From NCBI GenBank assembly GCA_900770225.1, contig CAAGJU010000209.1:1-52166 (forward strand): 52,166 nt of DNA, written 5' to 3'. This document shows positions 41,912 through 49,856 of the stretch, piece after piece. Position 1 is the stretch's first letter. Every line of letters begins with the position of its first letter. This DNA comes from Lachnospiraceae bacterium. Its GTDB lineage: Bacteria > Bacillota > Clostridia > Lachnospirales > Lachnospiraceae. A model generated the notes under the pieces. It was not told the origin of the DNA. It worked only from the letters and a program-made list of their open reading frames with translations, and made no database searches. The translations under genes and the position numbers were made by a program.

Positions 41912-43054
41912 CTGTATCATGCGGGACTCGGCGCAGGCGGTCCGCTCACTGTCGCCGGTCAGCATGACAACTTTCTTAAAGCCGGCTCTGTGAAGCTCGC
42001 GGATGGAAGCCATGGCATCCTCTTTCAGCGGATCCTCGATCAGGATTACAGCGGAAAGTCTGCCGCCGATCGCCAGATACAGGTGAGAGTACTGCTCCGG
42101 GATGTTTCGGAATTTTTCTTCCTCACCCTCCGGTATCACAGCTTTCTCATCTTCAAAAATAAAGTGGCTGCTTCCAATCCTCACCTGCATGCCATCAATC
42201 TCGCTGGCAATGCCGTGCGCGACAATGTACTGCACGCGGGAGTGCTTTTCCTCGTGCCGCAGATCCCGTTCACGCGCTGCCTGCACAACGGCGTTGGCCA
42301 TGGAGTGCGGGTAGTGTTCCTCGAGACAGGCGGCGAGACGAAGTATTTCGTCAGGAGCGTTGTTGTCAAACGGAATGATATCTCTGAACTTCGGGGTTGC
42401 CTTTGTCAGTGTTCCCGTCTTGTCAAAAACAATGGTATCCGCATTGGCAAACGCTTCCATTGTTTTTCCGTTCTTGACGGAGATCAGGTGCTCATTGGCC
42501 TCGCGCATGGCAGACAGAACGGCGATCGGAACGGAGAGTTTCAGTGCGCAGCAGAAATCAACCATGAGGATTGAGTAAGCGCGCATGGGATTCCGTGTGA
42601 GAAGCAGCGTGAGCAGGGATGCGGAGAAGGTGACGGGAACCAGTTTGTCCGCCAGATCATATGCTTTTGCCGCGGCTGAAGATTTCAGCTGATCGGATTT
42701 CTGGTGCGTCCAGTCCTCCATGATATCTCCGACGCCGAGCAGGAACATAACGGAGCTTGCGGTATCAAAATCCTGATTGATCAGAGCGAAGGATACGGAT
42801 ACCGCATCCAGCACATGCACATCCACCCGGCCCCTGAAGAGCGAGCGAAGTCCCCTGCCGATGAACGGAATTGCTTTTCCGCTGTAATAGATCACGGCAT
42901 CAGCCGTGCGCTGCGATACTTTGGCACGGACAATGGCACGCTGCTCCTGCAGATAGGTCTCGGCTCGGGAGTCTCCATGTGTTCCGTGGCTCTGGCAGTG
43001 TCTGAACTGTAACAAATAATCTGAAATTTCCGTCGAAACAGGCTTGACATTCAA
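41894..43054 (-). pseudogene. Decayed heavy-metal P1B-type ATPase lacking actuator and C-terminal regions
   Basis: The 386-codon frame keeps TM pieces (DAVSVSFAL, SSVMFLLGVGDIMEDWTHQKS), the TM6 segment ILMVDFCCALKLSVPIAVL, the phosphorylation motif DKTGTLTKATP, the nucleotide-domain EEHYPHSMANAVV and MLTGDSERTA. Missing are the actuator domain with TGES, expected between WTHQKS and DQLKSSAAAKAYDLADKLVP, and everything after TGDSERTA, including GDGINDSPAL and the last two helices. P1B ATPases are usually about 600-800 aa. It starts at TTG 43054 and ends in a terminator hairpin. Transport is impossible without those parts; residual binding or ATPase activity cannot be excluded. Confidence 0.8.
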
Positions 43055-43071
43055 GTGAATTATACTATACT
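43044..43071 (+). promoter_or_regulatory. Flavodoxin promoter
   Basis: TTGACA at 43044-43049 and TATACT at 43066-43071, 16-bp spacing. A minus-strand TATAAT (43064-43059) overlaps it and could serve the ATPase remnant. Confidence 0.7.
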
Positions 43072-43078
43072 AATCATT

Positions 43079-43094
43079 GTTAGCTATAACTAAT
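43079..43094. promoter_or_regulatory. Metal-regulon operator site 4 (flavodoxin/ATPase)
   Basis: GTTAGCTATAACTAAT fits RTTAGYNNNNRCTAAT, starting 8 bp after the flavodoxin -10, in the divergent gap with the ATPase remnant. Confidence 0.82.
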
Positions 43095-43161
43095 AAAAAG
43101 CGCGGCGATCTTTTTCCGATATCAGCGCTGCGCGGAAAATATCAGACGAAAGGGTAAAAAC

Positions 43162-43584
43162 ATGAGCAAAGTAGCAGTTGTTTACTGGTCAGGCACAGGT
43201 AATACCGAGACAATGGCGCATGCAGTCGCCGATGGCGCGCGCAAGGCCGGAGCTTCATCGGTCGATGAACTCCCGGCAGATCAGTTCTCTCCGGCAGATG
43301 TATCCAAATATGATGCGATAGCCTTCGGATGCCCTGCTATGGGCAGCGAGGTTCTGGAAGAGGATACTTTCCAGCCGATGTGGGATTCTGTTAAGGGTTC
43401 CCTGGGCGGAAAGAAGACTGTACTTTTCGGTTCTTACGGATGGGGATCCGGTGAATGGATGGATTCCTGGCAGGCAGATGCGTCTGCAGCCGGTGTGAAT
43501 GTCGTATCGACGGCGATCGCCAACAACGAGCCGGATGACGATGCACTGGCAGAGTGCCAGGAGCTTGGAAAAGCACTGGCTTGA
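43162..43584 (+). CDS. Flavodoxin
   Basis: This 140-aa short-chain flavodoxin is a cytosolic FMN electron carrier that can replace ferredoxin when iron is short. The phosphate loop is WSGTGNTETMA; the FMN-flanking loops are FGCPAMGSEVLEE and FGSYGWGSGEWMD. GAAAGGG lies 9 nt before ATG 43162. The DtxR-like operator in its promoter fits iron-dependent control. Confidence 0.95.
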   Translation: MSKVAVVYWSGTGNTETMAHAVADGARKAGASSVDELPADQFSPADVSKYDAIAFGCPAMGSEVLEEDTFQPMWDSVKGSLGGKKTVLFGSYGWGSGEWMDSWQADASAAGVNVVSTAIANNEPDDDALAECQELGKALA

Positions 43585-43675
43585 GGTTTGGTTGTTCATT
43601 TTTCTTTACATACAGTACGAGCCCGGATGATGAACACCGGGACTTGTGCAATCAGATTCACCTCCTTTCAAAAGG

Positions 43676-43712
43676 ACCCGGCAGCCCTCACAACCATCGC
43701 GCGGCTGCCGGG
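43676..43712. terminator. Hairpin after flavodoxin
   Basis: ACCCGGCAGCC pairs perfectly with GGCTGCCGGGT around a 15-nt loop. A smaller CCCGG/CCGGG hairpin lies at 43622-43641. No strong T tract is seen on the plus strand. Confidence 0.5.
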
Positions 43713-43792
43713 TCGCCATTATTTACGCAACAATAGAACACTTCTGATAGAACATTCCATTACATCCCGGAATTTATCAACGGAGGCTTCAG

Positions 43793-44350
43793 ATGTCAGA
43801 TGAAATGCTGGTGCGTTACTGCGCACCCACATTGGCGGGGCTTAAGACGGCAAGCCTGTTTACCTGTCCGATTGGGTCACAGGCGGAACTCACGGAACAG
43901 ATTCGGATTGCGAACAAACGGCTTTGTCCCCAGGGCATCCGGCTTCTGCCTCTTCGATACAGCAGGGGGCGGGCGCTGATCTATATGTACCGTCCGAAGC
44001 GGCTGGAGCAGGATCTGAAGGACAATCGGGCAGAGCGAATTCTGGACGATGCGCATTATCCTGCCGGTGATCCGGAGCGTCGCCTGACAGAGCTGGCTGT
44101 GCGTCTGCGACTTTCTTCCGAATTTCCCCATGAGATCGGCCTTTTTCTGGGCTATCCGCCGGAAGATGTCGAGGGCTTCATCCAGAACCGTGCGCAGAAG
44201 TACAAGTGCATCGGCTGCTGGAAGGTATACGGTGATGAGGAAAAAGCAAAGGCACAGTTTCAGGCATTTTCTGACTGTACGGCCTGCTATTGCCGCTGCT
44301 ATGTCCGCGGCATGAGCCTCGAGAAGCTCGCCGTCAGAGACAGGGGATGA
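43793..44350 (+). CDS. DUF3793 family protein
   Basis: This 185-aa cytosolic protein has the DUF3793 pattern: RYCAPTLAGLKTASLF, RLLPLRYSRGRALIYMYRP, FPHEIGLFLGYPPEDVEGFI and KCIGCWKVYGDEEKA. The C-terminus is cysteine-rich (CTACYCRCYVRG), suggesting metal or iron-sulfur binding. The family is common beside flavodoxin and metal genes in Clostridia, as here. GGAGG precedes the ATG. Function unknown. Confidence 0.87.
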   Translation: MSDEMLVRYCAPTLAGLKTASLFTCPIGSQAELTEQIRIANKRLCPQGIRLLPLRYSRGRALIYMYRPKRLEQDLKDNRAERILDDAHYPAGDPERRLTELAVRLRLSSEFPHEIGLFLGYPPEDVEGFIQNRAQKYKCIGCWKVYGDEEKAKAQFQAFSDCTACYCRCYVRGMSLEKLAVRDRG

Positions 44351-44503
44351 TTTTCCTGGTTTTTGTTCCGCGTTTTTGATCATTGGTTCCAGAGCTCTTG
44401 TGTGAAAAAAACGGGCTTTGTTAAAGTAAAAATAAACATAAACCCAGTGATGAATTGAAATGAAACATACACAATACACAAGAACAGGACGGAGGAAATG
44501 CGG

Positions 44504-47029
44504 ATGAAAGGAAGAAAGAAAAAAATATTATCGGCGGTTCTTGCTCTGTGCATGGCTCTGATGATGATGCCTTTTCTGCCCTTGGGCGGACTGAAGGAAG
44601 TAAAGGCGGCGGAAGCTGATGCCACAAGGCTGGATGTGGCCAGGGGAAGTGTCACGATTAACAGTGACTCAATTACAATTACCAGATACGATGAAGAGGG
44701 AAAACTGGTAGAGTTGGTAGAGGCGACAGACCCCGACGGTTATTACCTCTATAGCAGTGGGAAGACCGGCAACACCGTTACGATCAACTGTAACACGACG
44801 ATTTACCTCGGCGGGCTGAACATTGAGGTGGCAAAACCAACCAGCGTAAATGATTACAGCAAACCCAACCCGATCAATATCAACGGCAGTTACGAAGTCA
44901 CGCTGGTGCTGGTAGATGGCGAGACGAACACCCTCGCTTCGGAAGAAGGGAGGCCCTTTACAAACAGAACTGACGTCAGCTGCGGCAGTGGCAGAGCGGC
45001 ACTCCGGGTGCCGACCGGCGCTTCACTTACTATTGAGGGTAAAACCGGCACGCTGAACGCCACCGGCGCTCAGGGGCATAATTTGAGTGATAAAGTCGCG
45101 CATGGCGGAGGCGGTGCCGGTATCGGCGGCGACGGCGGATATGCAATCAAGGAAAGAAATGCAGAAGGAAGCGGGAGCATTACAATCAACGGCGGTAACA
45201 TCATTGCCACAGGCGGGGACGATATGGGGTATTGGGGTGCAGGCGGTGCTGGCATCGGCGGTGGCGGAGGCAAATATAATAGTCCCGGCGGCAGCAGCAG
45301 CCCTATCACCATTAACGGCGGCAGCGTCACCGTGAAAGCCGGACAGGAACTGACATTTACGCCAATCGGCGCGGGCGGCAGTGGCGGTACGAACATGCAC
45401 TATACTGTATCCAGGGCAAGTACCGGTCAGATCGAGGTGAACGATGGCACCCTTATACTGGAGACCGCCATTGACGATGCTTTGTACAAAAATATGATCA
45501 TTGGGAGTGGTGCGAAGATACAACTTGCTGATGGCACTAACCAATATGTCATCCATTATAAACTGAATGGAGGCACTAATAATGAGAGCAATCCGGCGTT
45601 ATATACGGCTGGCGAAGGCGTAACCACGCTGAACGATCCTGTTTGGGACGGTCATGTTTTCAGGGGCTGGTATACAGATTCCGGATTTACAGGAGATGCG
45701 ATTACGTCCATTGCGACAGATAAGGCAGAGAATATAACGCTCTACGCGAAATGGGATCAGATCATCCCGGTAACGGATGTTACGGTGACCTATGACGGAA
45801 ATGATCATGCGATAACAGGAACAGATCAGGATCATTACAGAGTATCGGGGAATACGGAGGCGATAAACGCCGGTACTTACATCTATAAGGTGACACCAAA
45901 CACCGGTTACTGCTGGGGTAACGGATCAACGTCAGAAAAAGATATCACAGTAACGATTGACAAAGCAAAGCTGACGGCCACTTACACAGGTGACAATATC
46001 ACGTTCGGACAAGCACCGGCGTATACGGTTGAAGTAACAGGCTTTGTGAACGGAGAGGATGCTTCAACAGCCGAAGACTATTCGGCTCCGACAATTACAG
46101 ATACAGACAAGCCGGATCTCAGCAAAAATCAAACGTTATTCAGGGAGCTTAAGCCATCGGGCGGCAGTGCAAAAAACTATGATTTTACTTGTGTATCCGG
46201 CACTCTCCATATGAATGAACGGCTTTATTTAATCAGATTTGACAGCAACGGAGGCAATACGGATGAAGTAGAAAAATCTACCAACACTGCTTTTACACTT
46301 GACAGCCTGCCGGACGCTTCGCGCACCGGATACACATTCGCCGGCTGGTACACGGCGAAGACAGGCGGCGACAAGATTACCAGTGATACCATCTTCGGCG
46401 GTGATACAACCGTCTACGCGCATTGGACGGCGATGCAGGCTTCTTCGTCGACGAATTATGTGGTGAAGCCTTCGGATGAGCCAACAACTCCGACGACTTA
46501 TTCGGTGAAGTTCGCGGATGTAGGCTCTGAGGATTATTTTTATGAAGCGGTTATGTGGGCTCTGGAGAATAACGTTACGTCTGGAACTTCTGATACCACC
46601 TTCAGCCCTCATGCGTCCTGCACCCGTGCACAGATGATCACGTTCCTGTGGCGCGCGAGCGGTTCGCCGAAGGCAGAAGGTACGGATGACCGGTTCGAAG
46701 ATGTCAGCGAAAATGCTTTTTATTATGATGCCGTTCAGTGGGCACTGGAAAAAGGTATCACCAGCGGCACCACAGATACGACATTCAGCCCGAATGATCC
46801 GGTAACCCGCGCGCAGGCAGCAGTATTTTTGCATCATGCCAACGGTGCCCCGGAGATTTCCAGCAGCGCGTCGTTCGATGATATTTCGGAGGAGATGTGG
46901 TATGCGGATGCCGTGGCGTGGATGGCAGAAAATGAACTGACGAATGGAACGACAGAAAATACCTACAGTCCGCATGCTTCCTGCACCCGTGCACAGATCG
47001 TCACCTTCCTGCATCGTGCGCAGGGGTGA
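44504..47029 (+). CDS. Surface protein with glycine-rich beta domain, InlB B-repeats and SLH anchors
   Basis: This 841-aa exported protein has a Sec signal peptide of about 36 residues (KKKILSAVLALCMALMMMPF ... KAAEA). Residues about 40-330 are a beta-rich, possibly beta-helical part with glycine runs (GGGGAGIGGDGG, GAGGAGIGGGGG) and repeated ITINGG motifs. Two InlB-type repeats (LYAKW near 410, VYAHW near 640) flank an MBG-like Ig region, and three SLH domains (about 665-841) bind cell-wall polymer. Likely adhesive or glycan-binding. I use ATG 44504, 8 nt after GGAGG at 44491; ATG 44498 is too close to it. Confidence 0.9.
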   Translation: MKGRKKKILSAVLALCMALMMMPFLPLGGLKEVKAAEADATRLDVARGSVTINSDSITITRYDEEGKLVELVEATDPDGYYLYSSGKTGNTVTINCNTTIYLGGLNIEVAKPTSVNDYSKPNPININGSYEVTLVLVDGETNTLASEEGRPFTNRTDVSCGSGRAALRVPTGASLTIEGKTGTLNATGAQGHNLSDKVAHGGGGAGIGGDGGYAIKERNAEGSGSITINGGNIIATGGDDMGYWGAGGAGIGGGGGKYNSPGGSSSPITINGGSVTVKAGQELTFTPIGAGGSGGTNMHYTVSRASTGQIEVNDGTLILETAIDDALYKNMIIGSGAKIQLADGTNQYVIHYKLNGGTNNESNPALYTAGEGVTTLNDPVWDGHVFRGWYTDSGFTGDAITSIATDKAENITLYAKWDQIIPVTDVTVTYDGNDHAITGTDQDHYRVSGNTEAINAGTYIYKVTPNTGYCWGNGSTSEKDITVTIDKAKLTATYTGDNITFGQAPAYTVEVTGFVNGEDASTAEDYSAPTITDTDKPDLSKNQTLFRELKPSGGSAKNYDFTCVSGTLHMNERLYLIRFDSNGGNTDEVEKSTNTAFTLDSLPDASRTGYTFAGWYTAKTGGDKITSDTIFGGDTTVYAHWTAMQASSSTNYVVKPSDEPTTPTTYSVKFADVGSEDYFYEAVMWALENNVTSGTSDTTFSPHASCTRAQMITFLWRASGSPKAEGTDDRFEDVSENAFYYDAVQWALEKGITSGTTDTTFSPNDPVTRAQAAVFLHHANGAPEISSSASFDDISEEMWYADAVAWMAENELTNGTTENTYSPHASCTRAQIVTFLHRAQG

Positions 47030-47068
47030 TACGGGAAACGTTAAGTTGCCCAGATTGCTAAGAACGTC

Positions 47069-47106
47069 AAAAGCCAGTGCCTTTGTTCATGGTGCTGGCT
47101 TTTTTG
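47069..47106 (+). terminator. Terminator after the SLH protein gene
   Basis: AAAAGCCAGTGCC pairs with GGTGCTGGCTTTT (two G-U pairs), followed by T residues. Confidence 0.85.
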
Positions 47107-47182
47107 ATGTTCAGAATTTTTGTTCTGCCGAATACTGATAGCCGTGACAATAATACTGATGATTGTCAGGAGGGGACCCCTC

Positions 47183-47211
47183 TTGTCATGGCATGTCAAC
47201 TATGCTATGAT
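47183..47211 (+). promoter_or_regulatory. Promoter of the riboswitch-cobaltochelatase transcript
   Basis: TTGTCA at 47183-47188 and TATGAT at 47206-47211, 17-bp spacing. The start near 47218 leaves a leader of about 560 nt. Confidence 0.7.
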
Positions 47212-47239
47212 ATGAGGCGGTTTGAAAATCATAAATCAC

Positions 47240-47425
47240 TTCCAGTGCCCGATAAAACGGGGTAAAAGGGAACCGGGTGAGAATCCCGGACGATCCGGTC
47301 ACTGTGAACAGCGAGGAAGACGCCATGGAATTCCATTGTGCGGGGATGCAGCGGAAAGTTCAGTCTGCTGCAGGCATGAGAAGGAGGCATCTTCCGTCTG
47401 AGCTGCAAGTCAGGAAACCTGCTGG
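47240..47425 (+). promoter_or_regulatory. Cobalamin riboswitch
   Basis: The conserved core is present: GGGAACCGGGTGAGAATCCC at 47268-47287, CACTGTGA at 47300-47307, and the B12 box AAGTCAGGAAACCTGCT at 47407-47423. Ends are approximate. An intrinsic terminator follows at 47488 as the likely expression platform, so B12 should switch transcription off. Confidence 0.93.
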
Positions 47426-47487
47426 AGGTTGAATAGTCAGCGGATGTTTCCGAAGAAAACATTCAGGATATTTTTTGCATGTCTGGA

Positions 47488-47516
47488 AATCCGCTTCGAA
47501 AGAAGCGGATTTTCTT
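47488..47516 (+). terminator. Riboswitch expression-platform terminator
   Basis: AATCCGCTTC, GAAA loop, GAAGCGGATT, then TTCTTT. It lies about 65 nt after the B12 box and upstream of the coding region. Confidence 0.8.
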
Positions 47517-47517
47517 T

Positions 47518-47697
47518 ACTGTATAAGTCCGTCGCATGCCAGAGGCGGACTGCTCACCCGAAGGGTGTGCAAGGCCGACTATGGCTTTGCGACGATAACA
47601 GGTATGAGCATGGAGCGATGCGAAGCAGCGCGAAAATGCGAATACCTGTAGCGACGCGGAAGCACGTAGTGCGAAGCGGCGCGTAGACTTATACAGT
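47518..47697. repeat. Structured dispersed repeat, family A, copy 3
   Basis: This 180-bp inverted-orientation copy of 26454-26633 is bounded by ACTGTATAAGTC and GACTTATACAGT (perfect 12-bp outer stem). The middle arm reads ACAGGTAT...ATACCTGT, where copy 2 has ACAAGTAT...ATACTTGT, so pairing is kept. It lies between the riboswitch terminator and the cobaltochelatase start. Confidence 0.9.
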
Positions 47698-47776
47698 ACT
47701 GTGGCATCAATTTTGATACGTGAGACATGCTGAAAATAAAGGCAACTGAAGGCAGGAATTGGGAAGGAGAAAGAGT

Positions 47777-49450
47777 ATGAAGAATCGTAAATATTTATCT
47801 GCTGCTGCGGCGTTTATGCTGGCAGCGTCCATGATTGCAGGCTGTGGTTCTGCCGCTTCGTCGTCCTCGGCCGAGAGCACCTCAGAGGTATCGGAAGCCA
47901 GTACGGAAGCTGTCAAGCCCTCTGCGGGAAGCTCAGTGGCATCCAGTTCGGACGCTTCGTCGGATCAGGCCAAGGCAGATCATGTAGCCGATCTGATCGA
48001 TGCCATCTATGTACAGGAGCGCACAGACAAAACCGATGAGCAGTGCGCGGAGGCGAAGGAGGCCTGGGACGCTTTGACTGATGCACAGAAACAGCTGGTG
48101 CACGGTGAGTATGCGGATCCCGATTATTTTGGCCGGGATACCGGAGATGCTTCCGCAGACGATCCGCTCAATGAGGATGGCATCGGTGAAAATGAACTGC
48201 TGGTCGTAAGCTTCGGCACCTCATTCAATGACAGCCGTGTGAAGGATATCGGTGGTATTGAGAAGGCTCTGCAGGAGGCTAATCCTGACTGGTCCGTCCG
48301 CCGTGCTTTTACCGCACAGATCATTATCAACCATGTGCAGGCGCGTGATGGCGAGAAAATCGACAACATGGACCAGGCGCTTCAGCGTGCCGTGGATAAC
48401 GGCGTGAAAAATCTCGTCGTACAGCCGACACATCTGATGCATGGCGCTGAGTATGACGAGCTCACAGAGGCTGTCAACAGCTATGCGGATAAATTTGATT
48501 CCGTGAAGATTGCTGAGCCGCTGCTCGGCGAGGTGGGCTCTGATACGACTTCGGTCAACGCTGATAAGAAAGCTGTCGCTGAGGATATCACCAATGCAGC
48601 AGTGCAGACAGCCGGTTATGACAGCCTGGATGACGCAGCTGCCGACGGAACAGCCTTTGTCTTCATGGGCCACGGCACTTCTCACACGGCGGCGATCACC
48701 TATGATCAGATGCAGTCGCAGGTGGAAGATCTCGGTTATAAAAATGTATTCATCGGTACCGTTGAGGGCAAGCCGGCAGATACGGAATGCCAGGCGGTTA
48801 TCGGGAAAGTAAAAGATGGCGGCTATAAGAAGGTCATTCTCCGTCCGCTCATGGTCGTTGCCGGTGATCATGCCAACAACGATATGGCAGGTGAGGACGA
48901 TCCGGATTCCTGGATCAGCCAGTTCAAGGCTTCCGGTGATTTTGAAACAGTAGACGCACAGATCGCCGGACTCGGTGAGATTCCGGAAGTACAGCAGATC
49001 TATGTACAGCATACGGCGGATGCGATGAACGGAACGGATGAATCGGTTTCCTCTTCGTCAGCATCTTCGACGGAGGCGCTTGCTGACGGTACCTATTCAG
49101 CTGATTTTACGACGGACAGCGATATGTTCCATGTCAATGATCAGTATGACGGAAAGGGTACGCTGACCGTTGCGAACGGGCAGATGACCATTCATATCAC
49201 GCTCGTTTCCGAGAACATCGTGAATCTGTATCCGGGGACAGCAGAAGATGCGCAGAAGGACGGCGCAGAGCTTCTGCAGCCCACCACAGATACGGTAAAA
49301 TATGATGACGGCACGACAGAAGAAGTATACGGTTTCGACGTACCGGTACCGGCACTGGATCAGGAATTTGACCTCGCGCTTCTCGGAAAGAAGGGCAAGT
49401 GGTACGATCACAAGGTTAAAGTATCCAATCCGCAGGCGGAGACGAACTGA
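47777..49450 (+). CDS. cbiK: Exported lipoprotein sirohydrochlorin cobaltochelatase (CbiK type) with extra C-terminal domain
   Basis: This 557-aa protein has lipobox MIAGC (Cys22) and a Ser/Ala-rich tether, so the enzyme sits outside the membrane. The CbiK domain (about 130-415) has ELLVVSFGTSFNDSR, VVQPTHLMHGAEYDEL with a metal-binding His, FVFMGHGTSHTA and VVAGDHANNDMAG. A second beta-rich domain (about 430-550: ADGTYSADFTTDSDMFHVNDQYDGKGTLTV ... GKKGKWYDHKVKVSNPQ) resembles metal-uptake accessory domains. Desulfovibrio also has an exported CbiK. ATG 47777 follows AAGGAG. The cobalamin riboswitch upstream supports a role in cobalt or corrinoid supply. Confidence 0.9.
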   Translation: MKNRKYLSAAAAFMLAASMIAGCGSAASSSSAESTSEVSEASTEAVKPSAGSSVASSSDASSDQAKADHVADLIDAIYVQERTDKTDEQCAEAKEAWDALTDAQKQLVHGEYADPDYFGRDTGDASADDPLNEDGIGENELLVVSFGTSFNDSRVKDIGGIEKALQEANPDWSVRRAFTAQIIINHVQARDGEKIDNMDQALQRAVDNGVKNLVVQPTHLMHGAEYDELTEAVNSYADKFDSVKIAEPLLGEVGSDTTSVNADKKAVAEDITNAAVQTAGYDSLDDAAADGTAFVFMGHGTSHTAAITYDQMQSQVEDLGYKNVFIGTVEGKPADTECQAVIGKVKDGGYKKVILRPLMVVAGDHANNDMAGEDDPDSWISQFKASGDFETVDAQIAGLGEIPEVQQIYVQHTADAMNGTDESVSSSSASSTEALADGTYSADFTTDSDMFHVNDQYDGKGTLTVANGQMTIHITLVSENIVNLYPGTAEDAQKDGAELLQPTTDTVKYDDGTTEEVYGFDVPVPALDQEFDLALLGKKGKWYDHKVKVSNPQAETN

Positions 49451-49532
49451 TTGTTCGTGCCGAAAATCGTCGGATGGCGGAACACAGAATAAAAAGGAAT
49501 ACAGAATAAAAATCAGATAATACATATCTGGA

Positions 49533-49563
49533 AGGAGCAGGCATTAACGCCTGCTCTTTTTTA
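49533..49563 (+). terminator. Terminator after cbiK
   Basis: GAGCAGGC, loop ATTAAC, GCCTGCTC, then a run of seven T. Confidence 0.92.
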
Positions 49564-49722
49564 TCGGAATAACCTTGACAATTTGCTCTAAAAAATTAAA
49601 AATAAATTAAATGGAAAATTAAAAAACGAAGAATTAAACAAAAGAACGGCAAAACAAAAAGAATACAGGACTTAAATAACGAACCATCGGATCAGACAGA
49701 GAAATCTGACCGGGGAACCACG

Positions 49723-49839
49723 CAGAGAAATCATACAGAGAAACCATACAGAGAAACCATACAGAGAAACCATACAGAGAAACCATACAGAGAAACCATA
49801 CAGAGAAACCATACAGAGAAATCATACAGAGAAACCATA
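49723..49839 (+). repeat. 13-bp x 9 tandem repeat in the leader of a LacI-type gene
   Basis: Nine head-to-tail units of CAGAGAAAYCATA (Y=C in seven, T in units 1 and 8) run without spacers. A tenth partial unit turns into CAGAGGAG, which is the ribosome binding site of the gene at 49857. Upstream, 49564-49722 is AT-rich, with TTGACA at 49575-49580 but no clear -10. Confidence 0.95.
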
Positions 49840-49856
49840 CAGAGGAGTTCACATCT

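Noticed and set aside
43676..43712. Strong terminator after flavodoxin
   Set aside because: The stem is good but no T tract follows on the plus strand, so I list it only as a hairpin with low confidence.
49723..49839. CRISPR array
   Set aside because: The 13-bp units run head to tail with no spacers and no cas genes nearby, so it is a simple tandem repeat.
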